In this document: one piece after another, positions 1 to 5,550 of the stretch | How the letters are laid out: the number at the start of each line of letters is the position of its first letter | How positions within the stretch are numbered: position 1 is the first letter of the stretch | Assembly: GCA_020722245.1 (NCBI GenBank) | Contig: DYLE01000146.1 | Coordinates: forward strand, 1-6,168 | Length of the DNA stretch: 6,168 bases | Source of the DNA: Desulfonema limicola | GTDB lineage: Bacteria; Desulfobacterota; Desulfobacteria; Desulfobacterales; Desulfosalsimonadaceae | Direction of reading: 5' to 3' | The notes under the pieces: generated by a model | The model's input: the letters and a program-made list of their open reading frames with translations, nothing else | The model's database searches: none | What the model was told of the DNA's origin: nothing | Translations under genes and position numbers: made by a program

Positions 1-961
1 CCCAGCCGAGGCGTATGACAAAGTACCACAGGACAAAGGCGCCGCCTGCAAGGAAAAGGCCGGCCGATGCCATCAGGTACTTGGGGTTGGTATGGTCGCA
101 GAGCCATCCGTAGATCATCCGCCCCGGCAGGGTGACAATCAGGGCAAAGGCCATGAAGCGGCTCGCCATGAGCAGGGAGTACCCCATCTCGGTCTCGGCG
201 AAGTTTTGAACGTTCATCTGAAGCCCGGACATCACAAACAGCTGAAGAAGATACACGGTGGTGATCAGCCAGAATGCCGGGGTTTGAAGGGCGCGCTTGG
301 AAGACACCCCGAGGCTCGGCCGGATTCCGATGTCCGGATCATTTTCCGGGGGTATTCCATCCACATACTGGCCCAGGTCGGACGGCCGGTCTTTTAAAAA
401 GAACAGCACCGGCGGCAGAACGATCAGCCAGGTGAGCAGGGCGCCGATGCGAAGGGAGTTGCGCCATCCGAATTCATAAATCAGCCAGGCCGCAAGCTGG
501 GGAATGATAAACCCGCCCACGCCGATGCCCATGGTGGTAAGCGCCATGGCCAGGCCCCGCCGCTTGTCAAACCAGGTGGTGACCAGGGTCTGGCTGGGGA
601 CCAGGATGGTGGCCGCACCCACAAAACCCGACAGCAGGTTTAAGGCGTACAGCTGCCAGAGCCGGGTGATAAACGACATCATCAGCATCAGGACCCCGGC
701 GCAGGCAAGGCCGGAGACAAATATTTTTTTTACGCCGTGCCTGTGCATCAAGGCGCCGATCACGGGGTTGGCGAAACCGAACACCACCGCCCACACCGCG
801 GCCGCCAGCATGATCTGGGAGGTGGTGCAGTTTAGTTCCTCGATGAATCGGGGGACATAGACGGAGGCGGCGAAAAATCCGTTCCCGGCGGTGTGAATCA
901 GGGTGTAAAACAGAAGGGCGACGATCCACCAGCCATAAAACGCCGATTGTTTCGGATTCAT
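1..961 (-). CDS. Major facilitator superfamily transporter, N-terminal 320 residues (C-terminus off the left edge)
   Basis: This is an inner-membrane secondary transporter, probably for a small organic anion. The minus-strand frame is open from ATG at 961 to the window edge, giving 320 residues; a full MFS protein has about 400-430, so roughly the last quarter is missing. Visible are hydrophobic segments at about 11-32, 48-70, 79-98, 104-122, 137-161, 170-189, 228-248, 264-284 and 296-316. The loop after TM2 carries GALMHRHGVKK (69-79), a form of MFS motif A with His in place of the usual Asp. WFDKRRGLAMA (130-140) and GIGVGG (145-150) follow in TM4/TM5, then GWR (165-167) and DRPSDLG (191-197) before the central loop. 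A second motif-A-like segment, GWLCDHTNPK, lies at 285-294. The overall pattern resembles the oxalate/formate antiporter and monocarboxylate branch, but the substrate cannot be read from sequence. A Shine-Dalgarno-like AGGAG lies 14 bases upstream, rather far. No alternative in-frame start was seen nearby. It diverges from the lipoprotein gene. Confidence 0.9.
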   Translation of the reverse strand, partial: MNPKQSAFYGWWIVALLFYTLIHTAGNGFFAASVYVPRFIEELNCTTSQIMLAAAVWAVVFGFANPVIGALMHRHGVKKIFVSGLACAGVLMLMMSFITRLWQLYALNLLSGFVGAATILVPSQTLVTTWFDKRRGLAMALTTMGIGVGGFIIPQLAAWLIYEFGWRNSLRIGALLTWLIVLPPVLFFLKDRPSDLGQYVDGIPPENDPDIGIRPSLGVSSKRALQTPAFWLITTVYLLQLFVMSGLQMNVQNFAETEMGYSLLMASRFMAFALIVTLPGRMIYGWLCDHTNPKYLMASAGLFLAGGAFVLWYFVIRLGW

Positions 962-1038
962 TTTGCTCGCAATCGCTCCTGTGCCGGATTTGAAAGAAGA
1001 TGACGATCAAAGCTTCGGTGGAACCGATGTTGTTGTCC

Positions 1039-1067
1039 ATGATGCAGCATTCGAAAACGGGGGTCAA
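1039..1067 (-). promoter_or_regulatory. Candidate sigma-70-type promoter for the MFS gene
   Basis: On the minus strand TTGACC (1067-1062, 5 of 6 to the -35 consensus) is followed after exactly 17 bases by CATCAT (1044-1039, 4 of 6 to the -10 consensus). This would give a leader of about 70 bases before the ATG at 961. It was found by eye in a 215-base divergent intergenic region, so a chance match is quite possible. Confidence 0.3.
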
Positions 1068-1162
1068 CAACGGATTTCAATACCGCCTTCAACGCCCTCG
1101 GATGGCTGCTGGCTAAACAATAAGCTTGAGAAGCGGCTGCGGTTATGTTAAAAAAATAACTC

Positions 1163-1168
1163 GGAGGT
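1163..1168 (+). promoter_or_regulatory. Strong Shine-Dalgarno site that sets the lipoprotein start
   Basis: GGAGGT lies 8 bases before the ATG at 1177. The frame also stays open upstream to 1126, but a start there would put this site inside the coding region and add 17 charged and polar residues in front of an otherwise clean lipoprotein signal peptide. The site therefore decides for 1177. Confidence 0.8.
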
Positions 1169-1176
1169 GGAAACCC

Positions 1177-1518
1177 ATGAAAAGAATCATCTGGACGGCA
1201 ATGATGATGGGGATGCTGGGCATGGCCTTGGGCTGCACATCCAAGCTGGTGCGCATCGATTCCAAACCCGCGTTTGCGGATATCCATATCAATGGCGTGT
1301 ATATCGGAAAGACACCGATTTATCACCAGTTCAAGGACATGTGGTATCCCTGGCCCATGAAAAAAACCGATGATTATGTGGTTCAGGCGCGATTGAAAGG
1401 GTATGAGGACGATGTGAAGATATTTCAGGACACCCCTCCCATATCGGATATTCGGTATGTGCCGGACGAGATTTTTTTCTCCATGATCCCCCTGGAAACC
1501 TCGAATGCCGGCAAGTAG
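1177..1518 (+). CDS. Small PEGA-domain lipoprotein
   Basis: This is a predicted 113-residue exported lipoprotein. Residues 1-19 form a short signal peptide (MKR, then a Met-rich hydrophobic stretch). It ends in a lipobox-like MALG|C with Cys20 as the putative lipidated residue. The -3 position is Ala rather than the preferred Leu, so the lipobox is acceptable but not ideal. Thr21-Ser22 after the Cys lack the Asp that would retain it at the inner membrane, which suggests the outer membrane. Residues 26-80 fit the PEGA fold: VRIDSKPAFADIHING, then YIGKTPI (42-48), and finally VVQARLKGYED (68-78). PEGA domains are small surface or periplasmic β-folds often attached to cell-envelope proteins, with no known catalysis. 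An unusual aromatic/proline stretch, MWYPWP (55-60), interrupts the domain. It has its own strong ribosome site. The protease gene follows on the same strand after 172 bases. Its specific role is unknown. Confidence 0.85.
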   Translation: MKRIIWTAMMMGMLGMALGCTSKLVRIDSKPAFADIHINGVYIGKTPIYHQFKDMWYPWPMKKTDDYVVQARLKGYEDDVKIFQDTPPISDIRYVPDEIFFSMIPLETSNAGK

Positions 1519-1690
1519 CCTCTGTTTTTAAAGTTTAAGCCCAATCTGCAATCTCCTGTTTGTTCGTTTTAAGACCATTCTTCATTTACAAATCCGCTCA
1601 AAAAATTTATTTTGAAAACAAAACGGCTTGAAATCGCCCATGGAATGGGACCATAGGGGCAAAGCCGAATCAGATAAACAGGATGGGGAT
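1519..1690 (+). other. Intergenic gap between lipoprotein and protease genes
   Basis: This AT-rich stretch of 172 bases contains no convincing gene. A 5-bp inverted repeat with a 3-base loop (CCCAT at 1637-1641, ATGGG at 1645-1649) lies about 40 bases before the protease start. It could be a small leader hairpin or operator, but it is short enough to be chance. AGGA at 1680-1683, 7 bases before the ATG at 1691, is the probable ribosome site for the protease. No strong intrinsic terminator for the lipoprotein gene and no good sigma-70 promoter could be picked out by eye. Confidence 0.5.
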
Positions 1691-3601
1691 ATGAAGCTGA
1701 CTCAGGGGTTTTGTTTTTTATGGATGGGGGCTCTGCTTGTTTTTTGGTTAGCGGTTCAGGCGGCACCGGCTGCGGAAAAAAAGGCAACGGATGCCGAGCC
1801 ATACGTTGCCCATGAGCTGCTGGTCCGGATTGACGCCGGGATGGATGAGACCCAAAAGGCCGATATTCGAGAGGCGATAGGCGGCATCCTGGTTCAGGAG
1901 ATCAAGCGCATCAATCTGGAGCGCTGGAGGCTTCCTTCGGACATGGATACCGAGGAGGCGGTGTCCCGGTTGACCCAAACCCCGGGAGTCCTGTATGCGG
2001 AGCCCAACTATCTCTATGCCCCCCAGATGATTCCCGATGATCCGGAATTTGATCGGCTGTGGTATCTTAAAAATGACGGCCAGTCGGTCAACGGCGCCGG
2101 CGGCACGCCCGGGGCCGACATCTCCGCTCCTGAGGCGTGGGACATGGAAACCGGCAGCAGGGAGGTTGTGATCGCGGTGATCGATTCGGGCGTGGCGGTC
2201 GATCATCCGGATTTGAAGGATAACATCTGGACGAATATCGATGAGATCGACGGAAACGGCCAAGATGACGACGCCAACGGGTATACGGATGACGTCTGCG
2301 GGTGGGATTTTGTAAACTGGGACAACAACCCTTCGGATTATTCAAAAGACCTTTACGGCGACGGCCACGGCACCCATGTGGCCGGGATCATCGCAGCAGC
2401 CGGAAACAACGGGGTGGGGATATCCGGGGTCATGTGGCGGGCCCAGCTCATGCCTTTGCAGGTTTTCGACCTGTTTGAAGACAGCCCGTTTAATGCCACC
2501 ACCTTTAATATCGTATCGGCCTTTTTTTATGCCGTGGAGAACGGGGCAGCCCTTATCAACTGCAGCTTCGGCGGCCCGTCGTTCAGCAGGGCGCAGTACG
2601 AGGCCTGCGAGTTCGCCGATCAGAACGGGGTGCTGGTGGTGGCGGCGGCCGGAAACGACGGGCATGACAATGATGATTTTCCCACCTACCCGGCAAACTA
2701 TGATCTGGAGAACATTGTTTCCGTTGCGGCCACCGACGCCCTCGACGGCCTGGCCTCCTACTCCAACTATGGAAAAAACTCGGTGGATGTGGCGGCGCCC
2801 GGCGGAAACGATTCACCCTCAAACATCTACAGCACCACCCCTCCCAAGCGGGAAGTCATGTTTTCGGACAATTTTGAATCCAGCGCTGAGAACTGGCTGA
2901 CCAGCGGTGTTTACGAGGACTGGTCGATCGCCTTTGATCCGGATTTCAACTCCTACGTGGTGATGGATTCGATCGGTCGGTATCATGAAAATGAGGACGC
3001 CTATATTCGGACCCGGCAGAGGATTCAGGCGGAGAATTTTCGGGGGCTTAACCTCAAGTTTAACATTTTTTACCGGCTTGAGACCGGCTATGATTATTTG
3101 AATGTGGAATTCTCCGAAGACGATATCGATTATTCTCCCATTTACCAGATCACCGGCTTTTCCGATGGCCGGGAGCGTCTGGTGCTCTGGAGCAATGACG
3201 CGGATTTTGAAAATTTTTATCTGCGGTTCAGGCTGACATCGGACGGCTCGAGGAATTATGAGGGGGTGTTGATCGATAACATTTCCCTGACCGGCATCAA
3301 CTGGCGGTTTGTCGGGGATGAATACGGGTACAAGAGCGGCACATCCATGGCGACCCCGGTGGTGTCCGGTGTGGCAGGGCTGATCTGGTCAAAGAACCCC
3401 GATCTGACTTGTGGTGAGGTGAAACAGATCCTCCTCGATTCCGTGGACCTCATAGATGCGCTGGACGGCAAGGTGGTTTCCGGCGGCCGAATCAACGCAG
3501 ACAAGGCGGTGGCCGCTGCATCCTCTTTTGAAGATGAAAAGGATGGTTCAGGCGGTGGCGGGGGCGGCGGATGTTTTATCCTTGCGCTGGGATGTGAATA
3601 A
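1691..3601 (+). CDS. Secreted S8 (subtilisin-like) serine protease with an inserted β-rich domain and a Gly7-CFI tail
   Basis: This is an exported endopeptidase of 636 residues. Residues 1-24 are a Sec signal peptide, with cleavage likely after VQA at 22-24. Residues 37-110 form a propeptide of the inhibitor type that chaperones folding (HELLVRIDAG to LYAEPNYLY). The catalytic domain follows from about 120. The triad is complete: Asp165 in AVIDSGV, His226 in GDGHGTHVAG and Ser552 in SGTSMATP; Asn322 in AAAGNDG is the oxyanion-hole residue. The acidic loop at 182-201 (NIDEIDGNGQDDDANGYTDD) is of the kind proposed to bind calcium in bacterial subtilases. Between AAPGG (368-372) and the serine motif lies an extra domain of about 155 residues (386-540), where typical subtilisins have about 20. 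The protein ends in Gly7 followed by CFILALGCE. ATG 1691 was preferred over TTG 1628 and ATG 1640 because it has AGGA 7 bases upstream and begins exactly at the signal peptide. Substrates are unknown. Confidence 0.93.
   Translation: MKLTQGFCFLWMGALLVFWLAVQAAPAAEKKATDAEPYVAHELLVRIDAGMDETQKADIREAIGGILVQEIKRINLERWRLPSDMDTEEAVSRLTQTPGVLYAEPNYLYAPQMIPDDPEFDRLWYLKNDGQSVNGAGGTPGADISAPEAWDMETGSREVVIAVIDSGVAVDHPDLKDNIWTNIDEIDGNGQDDDANGYTDDVCGWDFVNWDNNPSDYSKDLYGDGHGTHVAGIIAAAGNNGVGISGVMWRAQLMPLQVFDLFEDSPFNATTFNIVSAFFYAVENGAALINCSFGGPSFSRAQYEACEFADQNGVLVVAAAGNDGHDNDDFPTYPANYDLENIVSVAATDALDGLASYSNYGKNSVDVAAPGGNDSPSNIYSTTPPKREVMFSDNFESSAENWLTSGVYEDWSIAFDPDFNSYVVMDSIGRYHENEDAYIRTRQRIQAENFRGLNLKFNIFYRLETGYDYLNVEFSEDDIDYSPIYQITGFSDGRERLVLWSNDADFENFYLRFRLTSDGSRNYEGVLIDNISLTGINWRFVGDEYGYKSGTSMATPVVSGVAGLIWSKNPDLTCGEVKQILLDSVDLIDALDGKVVSGGRINADKAVAAASSFEDEKDGSGGGGGGGCFILALGCE
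2846..3310 (+). other. Encoded domain insertion in the protease: β-sandwich (MAM/jelly-roll-like) before the catalytic Ser
   Basis: This segment encodes protease residues 386-540. It starts with the F-x-D-N-F-E-S...NW pattern (391-402) and alternates short hydrophobic strands. It has LNLKFNIFYRLETGYDYL (453-470), NVEFSED (471-477) and ends with LRFRLTSDGS (511-520) and GVLIDNISLTG (525-535). This order resembles the MAM-like jelly-roll modules found in many secreted bacterial proteins, including immune inhibitor A-type peptidases; the assignment is by pattern only. The frame is continuous across both junctions and the protease core is intact on each side, so it looks like a true domain insertion rather than an assembly artefact. 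Boundaries are approximate to about 10 residues. Confidence 0.65.
3551..3598 (+). other. Poly-Gly plus CFI C-terminal tail of the protease
   Basis: The last 16 residues are seven glycines and CFILALGCE. Gly-rich linkers leading into Cys-Phe-Ile are a known C-terminal signature of exported proteins in Desulfobacterota and relatives, often called a CFI-box, where the usual form continues as CFIATAAYGS and then further residues. Here the CFI core is kept, but the ATAAYG part is replaced and the protein stops six residues later, with a second Cys (C635). A role in sorting or anchoring is an inference from the family, not shown here. Confidence 0.5.
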
Positions 3602-3623
3602 AGGGGTTTTTTTGTAGCGCTCC

Positions 3624-4397
3624 CTAAAAGTCATACACGAGTGTCAATGCGGTTTCGGTGTCGGTGCGTTTTGTGTCCTCCGGGACCTGGGAGGTATTTT
3701 TAAGGGTAAATGAGGCCTTCATGGAGAGCGCCCCCACGATCTGCGTCTTTATTGCGGATACCGCCCGGGTGATCGTGTTGTCCTGTCCGGTTTCCACGCT
3801 GACATCCTGCTGAAAGGAGGAGGTTTCGGTCAGCTTCAGGGCAAATAAGCCGGATCCGCGAAGGATGGTGTCCTCCTCTTTTTCGCCGTCATCGAGCCGG
3901 TTGATCCGGTAGCCGGGGCCCACCTCGAGTTCAAGGGTGATTCGGTCGTTTTTAATAAACCGGTGGCCGTAACCGGCGGAAAGGGAAATTTGGTAATCGT
4001 ATCCGCTGAACCGGTCGTCTTCACAGCTGCCCAGCATAAAGATGTAATTCGCCTCATTGAACTTGTATCCGGTTTTGGCGGAAATCAGGTATTTTTCCGC
4101 GGTGGTTTCTTTTTCCGTCTTGCCGGAGGTATCGTCTTCCACCTCTTCGGCGCTGTACATGGCCTCGAAACCGGCCGTGTTGAGACAGTGCGCGGTTTCA
4201 TAGTTTAATTTGAGTTTGCTGTTTACGGATTCGGTTTCCGTGTTCCCTCCGGTGATCAGCATACCGATCTCCCCCTCGCCGTTAAACGGGGATTTTTCCT
4301 CTGCTAAAGCCGAGCTGGAAATGATGAGGGTCGTCATATAGATCCATCCAAGAACCAAACGGCCGGTAATCACATCGCGTTTCACAGCGTTGTTCAT
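3624..4397 (-). CDS. DUF481-family outer-membrane β-barrel protein (YdiY-like)
   Basis: This is a predicted outer-membrane protein of 257 residues, a usual length for DUF481. Residues 1-32 form a signal peptide with a rather long N-region (RR-less; KR at 6-7), hydrophobic core 14-29 and an ALA cleavage site (30-32). The mature protein begins with a strand and the family-typical glycine-rich GEIGMLITGGNTETES at 42-57. It then shows regularly alternating amphipathic strands, including YKFNEANYIFMLG, then DDRFSGYDYQISLSAGYGHRF and LELEVGPGYRINRL, all hallmarks of the family. The C-terminus is TALTLVYDF, a terminal aromatic strand ending in Phe as recognised by the BAM machinery. AGGA lies 7 bases before the ATG. 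The gene follows the ABC ATPase gene on the same strand after 79 bases, with no clear terminator or strong promoter in the gap, so read-through is possible. The function of the family is unknown. Confidence 0.87.
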   Translation of the reverse strand: MNNAVKRDVITGRLVLGWIYMTTLIISSSALAEEKSPFNGEGEIGMLITGGNTETESVNSKLKLNYETAHCLNTAGFEAMYSAEEVEDDTSGKTEKETTAEKYLISAKTGYKFNEANYIFMLGSCEDDRFSGYDYQISLSAGYGHRFIKNDRITLELEVGPGYRINRLDDGEKEEDTILRGSGLFALKLTETSSFQQDVSVETGQDNTITRAVSAIKTQIVGALSMKASFTLKNTSQVPEDTKRTDTETALTLVYDF

Positions 4398-4436
4398 ATT
4401 TTTTTCCTAATACTCCCAATATCATCGTTAGGGTTG

Positions 4437-4456
4437 AAGGCTTTGATTAAGGCTTT
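4437..4456. repeat. Short direct repeat AAGGCTTT x2 in the ATPase/β-barrel gap
   Basis: AAGGCTTT occurs at 4437-4444 and again at 4449-4456, starting 12 bases apart. It lies between the end of the ATPase gene and the start of the β-barrel gene. Tandem half-sites about one helical turn apart can be regulator sites, but eight bases repeated once is weak evidence. Confidence 0.3.
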
Positions 4457-4476
4457 ACAAAAGGAGGGATCGGGTT

Positions 4477-5538
4477 TTACACCCAGAACACCCCTTCCTT
4501 CAGGATGGCCGCCGGGACCTGCATTCCGACCGTGAGCCGTCTGGAATAGGTTCGCGCCTCCCTCGGGGAAAGGGTTGTCTTTAGGGTCAGGCCATTGAGG
4601 CTTGTCAGTTCCAGGTTCAGCTGATTGTCCATCGACCCGATGCCTGTGACAAGCAGGCGACCCTGCCACAGGTAATCTGTCCTGTCAAGAGAAGGAAAAA
4701 TTTCCACGCTCCCTGCGGGAACCGTAAGGCAGACCTGCTTCCGGTGGGTCGGCGGCCCGGGGGAAAAGCTTTGCAAATCCACAGGACCCAGAGGGGTAAG
4801 CAGCATCCCGTCTTTCACCTCCCCCTCAATCAGGTTGGCGATGCCCATAAGCTCCGCAACCATGCGGCTTGCCGGACGCGTTTTCACGGCCTGAGGGGTG
4901 TCGACCTGAAGGATGAGGCCGTCTTTCATGACCGCCAGGCGCTCGGCAAGAAAAAACGCCTCGGCCAGATCATGGGTGATGTGAAACACCGTGATGTGAA
5001 ACTCCCTGTGGATCCGTTTGAGCTCACGGCGCAGGCGGTCCCGGGTGAACCCATCCATAGCGCTCAGGGGCTCATCCAGAAGAAGGGCATGCGGCTTAAG
5101 CACCAGGGCCCTTGCAAGGGCTGCACGCTGCCGCTCCCCGCCGGAAAGCCGGGCCGGCCGACGCTCCAGGATCGGGGTGATTTCGAGAAAATCCGCCATC
5201 TCGTTTACGGCTGTTTCGGTCTCTTTTCGGGAAGCGCCTTTCATCCTGAGCCCGAAGGCGATGTTTTGTCTTACGGTCATGTTCGGAAAAAGGGCGTAAT
5301 CCTGATACACCACGCCGAGGTTGCGTCTTTCCGGAGGAAGACGGGTGGCCTCCTTTTTGTTGATCCAGATGCGGCCCGAAGACGGCCGGTATATCCCCGC
5401 GAGGGTCTCCAGCAGCACCGTCTTTCCGGTGCCGGTGGGCCCCAGAAGCACCAGGTACTCCCCGGGGGCCACATGCAGGGTGATGTTTTTTAGGCTGAAC
5501 CCGCCGAGCCGAAGATGAATTTCTTCGATTTTTACCAC
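4477..5538 (-). CDS. ABC importer ATPase, tungstate/molybdate type (WtpC/ModC-like)
   Basis: This is the cytoplasmic ATP-hydrolysing subunit of an oxyanion ABC importer, 353 residues. All nucleotide-binding motifs are intact: Walker A GPTGTGKT (33-40), Q-loop Gln79 in VVYQDYALFP, signature LSGGERQ (131-137), Walker B ALLLDEP (151-157) with catalytic Glu156, D-loop SAMD (159-162) and H-loop His189 in HITHD. Residues from about 235 to 353 form an accessory C-terminal domain in the position of the TOBE domain of ModC, WtpC and CysA proteins, which in some members binds molybdate or tungstate to inhibit transport. The wording LGPTGTGKTVLLE and DYALFPNMTV is closest, from memory, to WtpC-type ATPases, but ModC or sulfate/thiosulfate CysA cannot be excluded. 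The start is GTG at 5538, with AGGAG 7 bases upstream inside the end of the permease gene. The preceding permease stop is one base away, so the two are translationally coupled. Confidence 0.9.
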   Translation of the reverse strand: MVKIEEIHLRLGGFSLKNITLHVAPGEYLVLLGPTGTGKTVLLETLAGIYRPSSGRIWINKKEATRLPPERRNLGVVYQDYALFPNMTVRQNIAFGLRMKGASRKETETAVNEMADFLEITPILERRPARLSGGERQRAALARALVLKPHALLLDEPLSAMDGFTRDRLRRELKRIHREFHITVFHITHDLAEAFFLAERLAVMKDGLILQVDTPQAVKTRPASRMVAELMGIANLIEGEVKDGMLLTPLGPVDLQSFSPGPPTHRKQVCLTVPAGSVEIFPSLDRTDYLWQGRLLVTGIGSMDNQLNLELTSLNGLTLKTTLSPREARTYSRRLTVGMQVPAAILKEGVFWV

Positions 5539-5550
5539 CCTATTTCTCCT
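5539..5550 (-). promoter_or_regulatory. Ribosome site and stop/start junction coupling permease to ATPase
   Basis: On the minus strand AGGAG (5550-5546) sits within the last codons of the permease gene, whose stop TAG (5542-5540) is followed by a single base and then the GTG start of the ATPase. The site fixes the GTG as start and indicates translational coupling, keeping the two subunits in proportion. Confidence 0.75.

Noticed and set aside
1126..1154. Possible promoter for the lipoprotein gene (TTGAGA, 17 bases, TAAAAA)
   Set aside because: The -10 match is only an A-rich run, and transcription would begin almost at the ribosome site. The support is too weak to list as a feature.
567..1326. 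Two overlapping minus-strand open frames (567-1070 and 958-1326)
   Set aside because: They lie antisense or out of frame to the MFS and lipoprotein genes, their translations are rich in His, Arg and Pro without domain character, and they lack good ribosome sites. They are shadows of real genes.
1509..1534. Possible terminator after the lipoprotein gene (GGC-aagta-GCC then a T run)
   Set aside because: The stem is only three base pairs and the T run is separated from it, so it is not a credible intrinsic terminator.
1628..1690. Upstream in-frame TTG (1628) and ATG (1640) as protease starts
   Set aside because: Neither has a Shine-Dalgarno sequence, and both would put about 20 charged residues ahead of the signal peptide. 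ATG 1691 has AGGA at proper spacing.
4394..4669. A 91-residue minus-strand frame bridging the ATPase end and the β-barrel start
   Set aside because: It is out of frame with the ATPase C-terminus, has low-complexity polar composition and no ribosome site. It does not suggest a frameshifted extension, since the ATPase already has a normal C-terminal domain.
4744..5493. A 249-residue plus-strand open frame opposite the ABC ATPase
   Set aside because: The minus-strand frame encodes a complete ATPase with every motif, while this translation has no recognisable fold or hydrophobic pattern. Long antisense frames are expected opposite GC-rich genes.
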